64,000 nucleotides of DNA from Portunus trituberculatus (Eukaryota > Arthropoda > Malacostraca > Decapoda > Portunidae). Shown here piece after piece: positions 1-64,000 of this stretch (position 1 is its first letter; each line of letters opens with the position of its first letter). The notes beneath the pieces were generated by a model, which saw nothing but the letters and a program-made list of their open reading frames with translations, was not told the origin of the DNA and did no database searches. The stretch spans positions 13,886,956 through 13,950,955 of the forward strand of contig NC_059278.1 in NCBI RefSeq assembly GCF_017591435.1. Direction: 5' to 3'. Position numbers and translations under genes: made by a program.

Positions 1-282
1 GCTAGTCGTGAAAACACCGATGACTGTATTTCAAAAGGCAATAGGGATTATTAGTCAGGTTTTCAAGAGTGTTTCTCCTGCTTATAATGTAGAAATTGTG
101 TTATTTTATCACTAGAACCGCAAAAACATCCTTAAGACAGTGCAGCTTCAACACGACAACTTTGAAAACCTGGGTTCTCAAGAGTATTTTTCCGTTAATC
201 CGTCAATAGAGCCATGAAAAAAAAGCTGCTTAGAAATTTAATTATAGCTATTTTGAAAGACCGTGGATGATTAACTTGATTC

Positions 283-480
283 TTAACCCCTTCAGTACCA
301 GGACACATTTTCATATTCATTCTGGTTATTTTTGGTGATTTCATACAGCTTCAGAAACTTATATGAGGATTAGAATGGCCCTTTATCTTCTAACCTCCAT
401 AGATCGTTTTTATTCTCAATAAAATCGTCTAATCACACCAAAGATTCATGATAAAAGTGCGTTCCAGTACTGAAGCATTC
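283..480 (+). repeat. TTAA-ended inverted-repeat element, copy A
   Basis: About 200 bp starting TTAACCCCTTCAGTACCAGG and ending GCGTTCCAGTACTGAAGC. The ends are inverted repeats of each other. The interior shares the TTTGGTGATTT...CTTCAGAAACTTAT core with six other copies. Confidence 0.7.
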
Positions 481-980
481 ATCAGTTAGTAATGTAAAAA
501 GCTTGTTGATCTGTCACTGGAACCATAAAAACACTCAAAAGTGCAGGTACGGCGCTGATGTGTTTCAAAATATGCTGTGGTCGTCATGTTCAGGTTGTTA
601 GTAGCCTTAAAGATCTCGGAATTCTAAGTTAGTTTCATCATCTTTCCTCTGCTCCTCGTGTTAGTGTTGTAAACGAGGCCACATCGTTCTAAGTGCAGGT
701 TTCAAGACATTTATCCCATTCTTTTGGCTAACTCTTTCGAGTCTGTTCAGGGACTGGCATCTCAGTGGGGCTTCTTTGTTTTCGTTTATGTTGCCCTTGG
801 CCAGTTTTCCTCTCTTACATAAAAAAAAGGAAACCTGATCTCCGTCCTCATTCTTCTGAGACAACAAACACTTATAACGTGATAGATTCCTTCCTTCCTC
901 CGCTCCTTCAATACACTAATAAAATAATATATATCTCCCACTTCCTTCCCCCAACACACACACATGTTCCCGATATACTC

Positions 981-1183
981 AACCTCTTCAGTACCGCGTT
1001 TCCTTATCTATTCTGATTACTATTTGGTGATTTGGTACGGCTTCAGAAACTTATGTGGGGATTAAAATAGTGAAGACTCTGGCCATTAATCTTCTGATCT
1101 CCATAAACCTTTCCTAATGTAAAAAAATATCCTCTAATACCCAAAACTCATGGTAAAAATGCGTTCCAGTAATGAAGGGGTTA
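981..1183 (+). repeat. TTAA-ended inverted-repeat element, copy B
   Basis: Starts AACCTCTTCAGTACCGCG and ends CGTTCCAGTAATGAAGGGGTT. The core TACTATTTGGTGATTTGGTA and the phrase GCTTCAGAAACTTATGTGGG match the other copies in the same orientation as copy A. Confidence 0.7.
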
Positions 1184-1218
1184 GAAATGCAACAGATGGG
1201 ATGGAGGGGTTGTTTGTT

Positions 1219-1284
<66 letters not shown>

Positions 1285-1488
1285 AAGGGGTTAGAAATGC
1301 AACAGACGCTTATGCTGTATTCCTTGCTATACTCCACCTTGCGACACTACAAGAAGCATGTGCACCCAATACACTCTCAACACACTCTCCTTGATGCATT
1401 CCTGCCTTCACAATAATATTTACACTTTAGCAAATTCCTGTTACATTTTTTACGCATTCCTCATTGGGCTACTTGACACTCCCCCCTC

Positions 1489-1536
<48 letters not shown>

Positions 1537-1632
1537 TTTTCCTTTCCTTCCGAGTGCCGACGTTTCTCATCTCATTTGCTCTTTTCCTTCATTTTTTCCC
1601 TCGCACTCCTGTTAACAAAGCATCCAATACAC

Positions 1633-1677
<45 letters not shown>

Positions 1678-1940
1678 ACTCACCTCCTAATGTAATATCG
1701 TGGGAAAGTTAAATACACAGAACAGAATAAAATAGCGTTACTGTTGAGCTTTTCTGTAAGGCGCAGAAAAAGAGTTTGTCAGGTTGTTACTGAATCACTC
1801 CAAGGCAAAACAAACCGGAAAAAAAGAAAGAACAGGATATTCGATTGATGATTTCTCTATACAGTAATGAATGGTTGAAATATGTTTTGTTATCTTTTCT
1901 TGTAATATAACGACACTGAGTCTTGAGATAAAAAATAAAA

Positions 1941-2033
<93 letters not shown>
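1219..2033 (+). repeat. CT and AG microsatellites of the 5' flank
   Basis: CT runs at 1219-1283 and 1489-1533; AG runs at 1634-1673 and 1944-2033. Between them lies unremarkable AT-rich sequence. Confidence 0.95.
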
Positions 2034-2036
<3 letters not shown>

Positions 2037-2129
2037 TCCTCTTAATTGTAAGTCGGTTAATGGTCTAGAGATTAAAAAAAAATGTATAAATAAATAAAAT
2101 AAATAAAATAAAAACCACTCTCTTAGTTG

Positions 2130-2350
2130 TCAGTTGCTAAATGGAAGGAAGAAAAGGATCATCCGAAATTAGAGATCAGTTTTCAGAAACGGTTTACTCT
2201 CTCACCACGACTATTTTCCAAGGCCACCGAGAAGATTAGCGGGGTTTTTAAGAGTGTTTCTCCAGTTAATAATGTAGATGTATTTTCAATCTGCCTCTTG
2301 AACCGTAAAAAATGCCTTAAAAACTCGTGTGAATTTGAATAAAGCCTTTT
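2130..2350. repeat. Single diverged copy of the modular dispersed repeat
   Basis: GGGGTTTTTAAGAGTGTTTC, then AGTTAATAATGTAGATG, then CTTGAACCGTAAAAAATGCC, in the order seen in the tandem block read on the opposite strand. Related text occurs at 40-190, 490-620, 2500-2600, 19465-19640, 31395-31560, 43835-43990 and 52285-52510. Confidence 0.55.
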
Positions 2351-2715
2351 AAAACAGAGGAGCTAGATGGAGCACAGAAATGTTTGAGAATACGAGCCAG
2401 TAAAGTGTCTTGCCTATAGAAGCAACACAAATTTACCACTTAACACCCCGCAACACAACAATATACCTCGGCGGTTTATGACGCGATAAATTAAAGACAA
2501 TGGGCTCGTATTTTGAAACACTTTTGGATTTTCATAAGTATTGTTCTAAAAAGCCACAGGGAATTATTAGTCTGGTTCTCACGGATGCGCTTTGTCACTA
2601 ACTGTGCAGAATTTTCTTATTGAATTATTACCAGTATCTTGAAAACATTGCAAAGAAAAAAGACATCAGTAATTGTAAAGAGATCGGAGTGAAAAAACGT
2701 TATTATCATCTTATT

Positions 2716-3143
<428 letters not shown>

Positions 3144-3144
3144 A

Positions 3145-4660
3145 ACCTTCATTGATTTCGCTAGAGCATTTGTCACTGTAAACCATAAAATTTTCTTGAA
3201 CAAAATGCATCAGTATGGAATTCGTGGGCATATTCTTTTATGGTTCAAAGATTACTTAGCAAACAGAAAACAATATATCATTTTAGATAATGAAAAGTCT
3301 TCCACAACAACACCCACACTTGGTGTTCACAAGGTAGTGTCTTAGGTCCCTTATTGTTTGTAATCTACATTATCGACTTTTCAAATATTTTTTCCTGAAT
3401 CTAAAACAATATTAATTGCAGACGACACGAATATTTACTTGTCAGGCCCAAACCCAGATCAATTTATACATAATGCTAATAATGAACTAAAAAAAACTTT
3501 CTGTATGGTGTCTAAGCAACAGACTCACTATCAATACAACAAAAACTTACTTCATGCTATTTACAGTAAAACAAACCTTAAATCTTCCCCAGTTATGTAT
3601 AAATGATAAAATAATTTTAAGAACTGATAAAATAAAATTTCTTGGTGTTACCTATGACGATTCATTAACTTTTAAGCATCACATAAATAACCTCATCTTA
3701 AAAGCATCAAGACGCGTTGCTCTACTTTATCAAGTAAAAGACTACATGCCACAAGAAGTACTTAAGACCATTTATTATGCCCACACACAGTATATCCAAT
3801 GCTAACTTATTGTAATCCAATATCGTGCACAAACTACCCAACTTATTTGATTCCTCTTAAATTGCAACTCAAGAAAATAGTAAGACTAATAACAAATAGT
3901 AATTTCTTAGAACATACAAATCCACTTTTTAAGGAAACAAAAGTATGAAAACTAGATGACATTACTAAATTAGTTGTCGCTACTTACATGTATCCAAATA
4001 AGGACAAAATACAGACCCTCCTTCCATCTCATGACCACAACACCCGCAATCGTGATAAGTTCATTATTCCTCCTCATCGACTTACAAAATTTCAGCACAC
4101 AGTTTCTTATCTAGGGCCTCGTGTGTGGAACTCTGTGCCTCTCCTAATTCAGAATGCACGCCCTCTCACCACATTAAAAAAAAATTTAAAACCAGATCTT
4201 AGCCACCTACTAATTTGAAATATTATCTAATGCACTACTTTGTATTGAAATCATCAGTATGCTAATGTTATTGTTTCTACTTTACATATTGCAGAAAATT
4301 TGATATTCCTATATTATTATATATGTATTATTCATTATTGTTATTTATTATACTATCTGTATTATTTATAATCATTATTACTTATTATATCTGTATCTGT
4401 TATAACTGCATATTTATTTATTATATTTGTTTTGTAACCATGTGTTTATACAATTATTTTTATAAATCATATTAACTATCAATGAGACTGAACTGTATGT
4501 ACATGTTGTATCCTTGTTGCCATTTGCCACACTGCATCTGTCATTTCTTACCTTTTTGCCTGAAAAGCTCTGCTTTTAATAAGGCCAACTACACTCACAC
4601 TATGTATATATGTATGTATCTCCCAGTTGTAACTGTTAGTTATTAATAAATGTTCAAATG
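3145..4660 (+). mobile_element. 5'-truncated, frameshifted non-LTR retrotransposon (Jockey/CR1-like reverse transcriptase)
   Basis: The sequence begins inside the reverse transcriptase domain. STFIDFARAFVTVNH (from about 3145) is motif A; the first Asp is kept, but the family's usual second Asp is Val. HQYGIRGHILLWFKDYLANR follows. The frame breaks near 3330 within the motif usually reading GVPQGS. An ADD catalytic motif is visible near 3420. Later come NDKIILRTDKIKFLGVTYDD (about 3605-3660) and the thumb, and then the C-terminal DHNTRNRDKFIIPPHR and YLGPRVWNSVP (to about 4218). A 3' UTR runs to about 4660. Endonuclease and ORF1 are missing, and the 5' edge abuts a CT/ATCT microsatellite. The copy is dead. 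Confidence 0.85.
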
Positions 4661-4667
4661 TTTAAAT

Positions 4668-4720
<53 letters not shown>

Positions 4721-4724
<4 letters not shown>

Positions 4725-5009
4725 TTCACTGTATGATCTGCTGCAGTCTCTGACGAGACAGCCAGACGTTACCCTACGGAACGAGCTTAGAGCTCATTAT
4801 TTCCGATCTTCGGATAGGCCTGAGACCAGGCACACACCACACACCGGGACAACAAGGTCACAACTCCTCGATTTACATCCCGTACCTACTCACTGCTAGG
4901 TGAACAGGGGCTACATGTGAAAGGAGACACACCCAAATATCTCCACCCGGCCGGGGAATCGAACCCCGGTCCTCTGGCTTGTGAAGCCAGCGCTCTAACC
5001 ACTGATCTA

Positions 5010-5012
<3 letters not shown>
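4721..5012 (-). mobile_element. tRNA-derived SINE, reverse orientation
   Basis: On the minus strand the element starts with a tRNA-like head (5012 down to 4947). Box A resembles TAGATCAGTGG, the anticodon arm is CTGGC-TTCACAA-GCCAG (a CAC, Val-like anticodon), and box B is GGTTCGATTCC. A 200-bp body unrelated to a tRNA follows. It ends at about 4721 in a CA-rich tail that merges with the GT array on the plus strand. The head directly abuts another GT array, so the tRNA acceptor 5' strand is missing. The tRNA part is therefore not a working tRNA gene. Confidence 0.8.
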
Positions 5013-5073
<61 letters not shown>

Positions 5074-5080
5074 TTGAATG

Positions 5081-5153
<73 letters not shown>

Positions 5154-5159
5154 GATTGA

Positions 5160-5218
<59 letters not shown>

Positions 5219-5235
5219 CCCCTCCGGTTGATTGA

Positions 5236-5315
<80 letters not shown>
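5011..5315 (+). repeat. Four GT arrays separated by short TTGATTGAATG-type spacers
   Basis: GT runs at about 5012-5071, 5083-5153, 5161-5217 and 5237-5315. Spacers share TTGATTGAATG, and TTCCCCTCCGGTTGATTGAA appears after the third and the fourth run. The array begins where the SINE head ends. Confidence 0.95.
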
Positions 5316-5316
<1 letters not shown>

Positions 5317-5379
5317 CCCGTTCCCCTCCGGTTGATTGAATGAATCGTACCCGGAAATGACAGATATATATAATCTGTC

Positions 5380-6241
5380 ATGAATTAATGCCCCTCAGTC
5401 AGTCATATTATCATTCACACCGTATTCGGCTGGTTCATGTCAAAAATGGTATATGAATATAATAAATCCCCACATCCGCTTTCAAATCCAGGATAAGTTT
5501 TGATCCTACATCCGTGTCCGCAAGTTTCATTGACTGATTTACATAGAAACTTGAGTACTAGTAAATATTTTCATAATTACTAGATGAATACAAAGTGATT
5601 TTCCATTAATTCTAGTCTAAAGTTCCCCTATAACCACCCACACCAGCACACTTACCTACTAGGGCAGTCTTGCATATACCGCGGTGATATGAGAAAAGAT
5701 AGAATAATCCTTTTCTTTTTTCACTCTGACCTTTGAAAATAGTCGTGATGAGAAACACAATCGGTTCAGAATAAGACACCTGCAATTCAAACAGACGGTC
5801 TCTTGTATGTGCAAACAAAGCTGGTCATGGCCTGCAAAAAGGATGAATAAATAAACAAATAGATAGAGAGGTATAAAAATAAATGAGTATATAAAGTATA
5901 AGTATATAAATAAATAAGCGTATAAACAAATAATAATAAGATTCTGTTTAATTACTGCTAACTCAAGAAACTGCGCAGAAAAGCGCTGGAATGAATGGTG
6001 ACTACCTTAGATTCGGAACAGTTTAAACGGGGTTGCAAAAAGAGGATTATATACAGAACTTGACTGAAATTGTACTCTGCTGCACTTGTTTATTACTTTC
6101 CGACTCTATGGCTGAGTTTAGAGTTCACTCCATACGTGATTTGATGCTTAATTGACGTCAGATCGAGAAAGGAATATGTTATCTGCCTCATCACAGGTGT
6201 TGCAAGGTCTCATTAGCAGGCAAACCTCTCCTCTTCGCATT
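5380..6241. other. AT-rich intergenic stretch
   Basis: No gene, RNA or repeat family recognised. A TATA/AAATAAATA-rich segment lies at 5840-5935. Confidence 0.6.
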
Positions 6242-7699
6242 CTCTACAACAGGGGTTCTCAACCTTTTTATCGTTAAGAACCCCTTGAGTTATAAGACCA
6301 TCTACCAGTACCCACAGTATTATCACATGGAACATGGAACTCAATATGCAATGGCACTGCAAAGGATTTTATTAGATCAGCCATCTAAGTACCCTGAAAT
6401 CTTCTTATGAACCCCCTGGGGTTTCCCGCTGTCAGGATGGCCACTGTCCATGAGCTAACATCATAAGGTTTCTATATGACGCTGAAGACGTCTATGCAGA
6501 ACGGTTTGGTTGGCAATAGACAATCTCATTATCAGACTTTGATTTCTAAGTTATGAAAATAATCTCATTTACGGGGCTTCATAGGTTCATGGTGTCTTGT
6601 TGTCTACTTACTAACCTAGAAGGAAAGAAAATATCATACTAACTTCGAGTTATCAATTGAGGAAGAAGTAATCTTTGTCCCAGGAATAGAGCAAGATGGT
6701 ATATAAAAACACAATGCATAGTTATAACCTAACTCTACTATTATAGCGTTTTTGTCGTAGATACATGTTTAGAAATACTTTACCTATCTTGATATCTCCT
6801 TATGTGACAAAAGAATATCCAAAAATATACGATATGCAGTTGACCATCTTTTCTGTGAAATATTACGATATCTGTTGAATCTGGCAACTTCAACGGGAGT
6901 TTGGGTCCTCTCCTAGTGTTTCCTTATGATTGAAACATTGATATTTACACGTCATTGTGATCAGGGAAATAAAGAAAACTAAGTTTGCTTTTTCTAAGAG
7001 CATGAAATAGAAAAATTTATGTTTACAAGTGGCAGTTTATGTATAAGACACGCAAACCTGTGTGCACTCATCCACTCTATCCAGAAGCTTAACTAATTTT
7101 CAAAAGTTCCCCAATAGCTACACAACTACCATTGGTCTACTGTTTCTATCCAGTTACCTACAAACACGTACACATTCACGGCAGCAACATGCAAAGTACA
7201 CTAAATACTCCGGAGCAAAGCTGCCTCACCTTGTTTCATTAATCAGCTAACTCTTGCACACTTTCACACCAAAGCTATTTTTCATTTACCATCGACGATT
7301 TTATATTCGAATCAAAATTAAAACGACGATTGAGAACTTTCGGCCTAAAGATGTTTGAGGGCCGTGACGGCCTTGGGCGCCGCACGGGGGAAGGAGGTGG
7401 CCGTCGGGTCCGGCCTGGGGCCCAAGGCAGGAACTGGCTGCAGGTCCTGCTTTTCCTTGGTGGCCTCAAGCTTCACTACTAGTCGTCCACTTGCAGCGCA
7501 TCACACTAGGCAAGGGTCGCCATAAGCAAGAGATCAATGTCTACCACTCACTGGATGGTGAGGGGCCCTAAAGGGGTGATAAGGGCTCCTTGCATAGAAT
7601 ATGATGGTGAGTGGTGTGTACGGGACCTCTGCTTATAATGACACCGGGCTGAACAACTCGCCATGAACGAGGGCACGCTGTGCGCCATGAGCCAGGCAC

Positions 7700-8128
7700 T
7701 GACCGTACCAGTGGTCCTTTACGGGGTGAAAAGGACTCACTGACAGTGTTTGGGGAGTGGAGTGTGGCGGGTTATGCTCATGGCTACCCGTGTGAGGCGC
7801 AGTAAGGTGGCAGCGTCACTCTCCTCGCACTCACGGGTCTGGGGTGAACTCTTACGGGGTGAAAGGGTTCGCCCCAGTACCTGTGTAGGCAAGTGAACTT
7901 CAATTGCGTCGCAGTGAGGTGGCAGCGCCACTCTCCTCGCACCTAAGGGTGTGGGGTGGACCCTTACGGGGTGAAAGGGTTCATCCCAGTACCTGTGTAG
8001 GCAAGTGGACTTCAATTGCAGCGCAGGAAGGTGGCAGCGTCACTTTACTCGCACTCAAGGGTGTTGGGTGGATCCTTACGGGGTGAAAGGGTTCGTCCCA
8101 GTACCTGTGTAGGCAAGTGGACTTCAAT
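7700..8128. repeat. 112-bp tandem repeat inside the hAT-like element
   Basis: Three near-identical units share CCCAGTACCTGTGTAGGCAA (the common A at 7876, 7988 and 8100, so a period of 112) and TTACGGGGTGAAAGGGTTC. A diverged unit lies upstream near 7719. The units are GC-richer than the rest of the element. Confidence 0.85.
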
Positions 8129-8139
8129 ATTGTGTCTTG

Positions 8140-8370
8140 AAATCGCATCGTGAGGACTGGAACCGCATCGACATCGTGGAAACCCGCATCGTTCCCGTGG
8201 AAACTGGAATTACATCTTGATCGTGGAAACTCGCATCGCTATCGAGGAAACTGGAATGCCATTGTTATCTTGGAAACTCGGAGCGCTATCGAGGAATCTG
8301 GAATCAAATCTTATCGTACACACTGTTATCGTGGAAGCTCTCGTGATCGTCGTTCGTTTCGTTATCTCTG
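8140..8370. repeat. Degenerate short-period repeat, ATCGTGGAAACTGGAAT-like
   Basis: At least six imperfect copies of a unit near 35-40 bp carrying ATCG(T/A)GGAAAC(T/C)(G/C)G follow the 112-bp array inside the hAT-like element. They give a short open frame by composition only. Confidence 0.6.
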
Positions 8371-9734
8371 AATTACTTAATTAGTCTTGGTATTATTATT
8401 AGCCTCCGTAATAATAGAGATGTTGGTCATTTTATCTTATTTTTTTTTTTTTTTTTTTCAGGGTACAGTTTAGTGTTCTTCAACCTTTTCTAAATTCGTG
8501 CACCTTTTCGAGAAGCAAGGAGGACTATAAAAGAAATGCATCAATATTCGTAATTTTCCCTACTTTAAGACTGAAAATCGATAGATAACATTATTGAATA
8601 TCTACCTGAAGCTACAGTTTTTTAGTCCTAAACAGTCGCTATATAGAGCGAAATGTACTATAACAAAATGCCACATCTCAAACACATTAGGCCCGTGTTC
8701 CGTCGGAGTGTAATATATTACTATTGTGAATAAATCGCAATACTTTGATTAATATCAATAGGAGAGGACCCAAACTGTCACAATTTCAGTGTTCGCAGGA
8801 GAGAGTCAGTATCGTCTCGCGGTACAGAGTAATCGTCTCTAAACACTGTATTACGATGTATCTATTGATTTGCCAGGGTTTTACTCCTACCAGTATTTTT
8901 CTGTTCTTATTCTACCATGGTATTTCTTTATAGTTACTTGAGTTTATACGACTGACATCATAATATAGAGCAAAACATAATTGTCTGGTGTACCAAGATC
9001 TTTCATTTCTAGAGACTTAAAGACAGCACGGAACCTTAACACACATTTCACCTCGCTTCTGCACAGGTTAATTCTTCTTCTTCTCAACCTTTTAATGTGA
9101 TGTACCCTCGAAGTCTTTCAGTATTGATCACGTACCCTTACCCACAATGCAGCGTCAGGAAGGGTAACAATAAATGCATGGTTTATTGACTTAGTTTATT
9201 AAGTTTAAATTGTGTTATATATGTGGAGCAGACACAATTTTTAATTAATATTAGTATGTTTCTATGAGGTAGTGTCGATAGGAACTGGTACCTCACAGGG
9301 AGACACTATATGTGACTAACATGCAATGCATTTACCAAAAAGGAACTATATCAGACAATTTTCGATCATTATGGCAGTGAACTAGTGTTGCTTGCAGCTA
9401 GTTGCAACTTGTAACTAGTAACAGTGATAAATAAGTCACTGTGTGTGTGAATAACATATAAAATAATAAATCAGAACAAATATTATAGGTTTGCAAGGTT
9501 GTGTGGCAACTGTAATCCAAGAGAGCTTTCTCTCAAGTGATATAACTCCAAGAGTTTCCTTGTTAACGTTGTTAACGTGTCCTGGTTCTAGTGAAGGACA
9601 CATTGTATACTACAAACAAATTTGCTGCTATTCAAAACTGAAGCATTTTGAGAAACCTGCCACGTACCCCAAAAATTCCTCTCACGTACCCCTGGGGGTA
9701 CGCGTACCCAAGGTTGAGAACCCCTGCTCTACAA

Positions 9735-10166
9735 TATGAATAACTGTGCCGAGATTTTAAATGAGTGCTATTTTTTTTTTTTTTACACAAAGAAGGAGCA
9801 AAGAAATGGGCAAGTTGCAAGAAATCAACAGATCTCCACGTGGCAGTCCCTCTATGAAAACAAATAAATCCATAAATAAATAAATAAAAAAAAGTGAAAG
9901 AAACACATATAATGCAACACCTCTTGGTCATTCCAGTAGTACTATAATGTGTAATGTTTGATTAAATTACCTACGTCAGATTAGGTGAAGCTATGCAGAG
10001 ATGAGTCAGAACAGATAATGTGTGGTTAGATTTGATCAGACAAATTAGGTTACGTTAAATTGAATACTTTGCTTAGGATGGAAAAAGTTAGGTTGAATCA
10101 TGTCCTTTTTAGCTTAATTGAATTAGGCTAAGTCATATAAGCTTACGTAATTTTAGATACCTTGCA
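9735..10166. other. Upstream flank of DLGAP exon 1
   Basis: AT-rich sequence with degenerate TTAGGTTA-like words (about 9975-10135). No TATA box at a fitting distance and no exon seen. Confidence 0.5.
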
Positions 10167-10259
10167 ATGCACACTAATGACTCAGGTGGTGGTGGCGGTG
10201 GTGGTGGCGGTGGTGTGTGGTGCAGGAGGAGGTGGGCGTGTCCTGCGGCCGGTGACGTC

Positions 10260-62585
<52,326 letters not shown>

Positions 62586-62662
62586 GTGAGTGCTACAAAC
62601 TCAGCTTTAATGTTCATGTTGTATGTATGTGTATGCATAGACATACATTCGTTTGGTTATAG

Positions 62663-62665
<3 letters not shown>

Positions 62666-62742
<77 letters not shown>
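62666..62742 (+). repeat. GT array of about 76 bp downstream of exon 14
   Basis: A pure GT run beginning about 80 bp after the presumed exon 14 donor. Confidence 0.96.
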
Positions 62743-62745
<3 letters not shown>

Positions 62746-63527
62746 ATGGTTATGGTGACAATGTTTGATGGAGGCAATATTGAGCAGATTGAGGGTTCCT
62801 GGCTCAAGGAAACTTGATGCCACTCTGGTGATAGGTACTTGCTTAGTCATTGATATAGTTGAAGAAGATATTGAATGCTATTTTATAATGTTCTTTGGTA
62901 GACTTTAGGTGTTATCAAAGAAACACTGCTCAAGTTAAGGTAGGGATGGGAGACCACTCTGGAAGTAAAGATCAATACATGAACTATACATATATACATG
63001 TAATCACCTATTTAGAAAATTTGATTTTTGAGCATAGATGTATAATGGATGAACTTTTCTCAACATACCATTTTCTTTATGATAATTTTAGTGGTTAAGC
63101 TTTTTTAGCCTCAAATATTGTGTTGTGTGTGACAGATGCCTTATTCAGTGTGTGGCATGGCCAGGAAAAGGCTTGTTTCTTGCTGCATTACTCCCACTTG
63201 TTTTATACATAACAGGTGGTCAGATAATACAGCAGAGTATATTATAAAAACTTAACAAAATGGAATATCCTTTGCAGCCCATGCTATAGAGTATTTACAG
63301 TTTTTATTTATTGTTTCATGTTTAAACTTTTCACAATATACAAGAATAAAATTATTTTATACTTGTACTTTCCTCTTATTTTCATACTTTCTCATCACTT
63401 GTTCTTGGCCAGGGTTTTTTTTTTTTCTCCTTACCCTCCTGAGAAGCATTTATAGCATACAGCAACATTGCAATCCAAAGGATCTTTTGTCGTAACTGCA
63501 TTTTAATACACCAATTTATTGCTAGGT

Positions 63528-63592
63528 TCACTTAACATCATTGCTAGGTTCACTTTCAATCATTGCTAGGTTCACCTTAAATCAGGTCGTAG
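63528..63592 (+). repeat. Three tandem copies of an ATTGCTAGGTTCAC unit
   Basis: TTGCTAGGTTCACTT(A/T) occurs three times, about 24 bp apart. Confidence 0.85.
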
Positions 63593-63868
63593 CATTGCAT
63601 GTATCATATCCTGCACAGACTTGCAACTTTTCATTAAATTGTTTTCATAGCATTTTGATACATGATGGTGTTTGCACAAGTTTTTACAGCCCTTACACTA
63701 CTTTAACACTTTCTTTTTATAAACGAGTTCTGTATTTACTGCAGAAACCATCATCATTTCATTGTCACATTAGAGACATAACAGCTGCTTCACAAAATGG
63801 AATAAATATGTAACTGGCTTTTCTAGCTTAAGAAGCCAAATACATCTACTGTATTATTATTCTTGCAG

Positions 63869-63893
63869 GTTAAAGTGTCTTCCTTAACTCATA
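63869..63893 (+). CDS. Possible 25-bp micro-exon after exon 14
   Basis: A T-rich tract ending ATTCTTGCAG at 63868 is followed by 25 bases and a good donor, CATA|GTAAGT, at 63894. Entered in phase 0 it reads VKVSSLTH and leaves in phase 1. Such short matches arise by chance, so this is only a candidate for continuing the exon 14 isoform. Confidence 0.15.
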
Positions 63894-64000
63894 GTAAGTA
63901 TTTGATGTAATGTGTTCTCATTGTCAATAGTGAGTTTTATCAACAAAAGCCCAGTTTATAGCATGTAATTCTGCTAAACAAAAAAAATTTAAGGTAATGT

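Larger units (their letters stand above)
6250..9726. mobile_element. hAT-like element, 3.48 kb, with TIRs and 8-bp target duplication
   Basis: The left end begins CAGGGGTTCTCAACCTTTTT (6250) and the right end finishes AAGGTTGAGAACCCCTG (9726), exact inverted repeats of 17 bp. Immediately outside both ends is the same 8-mer, CTCTACAA (6242-6249 and 9727-9734), the duplication size expected of hAT transposases. Both ends contain secondary short repeats of ACCCCT type. No open frame of transposase size is present, so the copy is non-autonomous. The interior holds a GC-rich block (about 7330-7500) and a 112-bp tandem repeat. Confidence 0.85.

Noticed and set aside
4947..5012. tRNA-Val(CAC)-like sequence on the minus strand
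   Set aside because: The acceptor 5' strand is replaced by a GT array and the sequence runs on into a SINE body, so it is the head of a retroposon, not a working tRNA gene.

Overview
The window is eukaryotic, almost certainly from an arthropod and most plausibly a decapod crustacean such as a crab. The evidence is spliceosomal introns up to 18 kb, an extreme load of dinucleotide microsatellites, tRNA-derived SINEs, non-LTR retrotransposon remnants, a hAT-type element with its target duplication, and several short dispersed or tandem repeat families. There is no bacterial-style gene packing, rRNA, CRISPR array or credible free-standing tRNA.

One protein-coding gene can be read, on the plus strand from about 10.2 kb to at least 61 kb. 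It encodes a disks-large-associated protein (DLGAP/SAPAP/GKAP family; fly relative vulcan). I could chain 13 exons by splice sites and phase: 10260-10384, 13202-13410, 14190-14946, 15027-15101, 32872-32927, 37623-37870, 56122-56180, 56436-56584, 56936-57062, 57659-58720, 58828-59010, 59174-59311 and 60684-60952/60956. A phase-compatible 14th exon lies at 62444-62585. The C-terminal GKAP domain is unmistakable (DGHYFLK, EDLAGFWDM, SNNWQE and a terminal EIFIPE block). Every junction is in phase except 3-to-4, where a one-base reading shift inside exon 3 is needed or a further exon is missing. The N-terminal half has low-complexity His, Thr and Pro tracts.

Layout. 0-6.2 kb: dispersed repeats, large CT/GT/CTGT arrays, a 5'-truncated non-LTR retrotransposon (3.14-4.66 kb) and a tRNA-derived SINE (4.72-5.01 kb). 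6.24-9.73 kb: a 3.48 kb hAT-like element with exact 8-bp target duplications and no recognisable transposase. 10.2-15.1 kb: exons 1-4, the first beside a GC-rich, CRE-containing stretch. 15.1-32.9 kb: intron 4, filled with microsatellite clusters and two minisatellites. 32.9-37.9 kb: exons 5-6. 37.9-56.1 kb: intron 6, again repeat-rich with a third and fourth minisatellite. 56.1-61 kb: the compact 3' exon cluster encoding the GKAP region, in unique sequence. 61-64 kb: a likely further exon, and perhaps one more.

The most interesting points are an apparent stop codon that overlaps a usable splice donor with an in-phase downstream exon, a 7-copy TTAA-flanked inverted-repeat element family, a second modular dispersed family amplified in tandem, and SSR arrays close to splice sites or inside coding exons.
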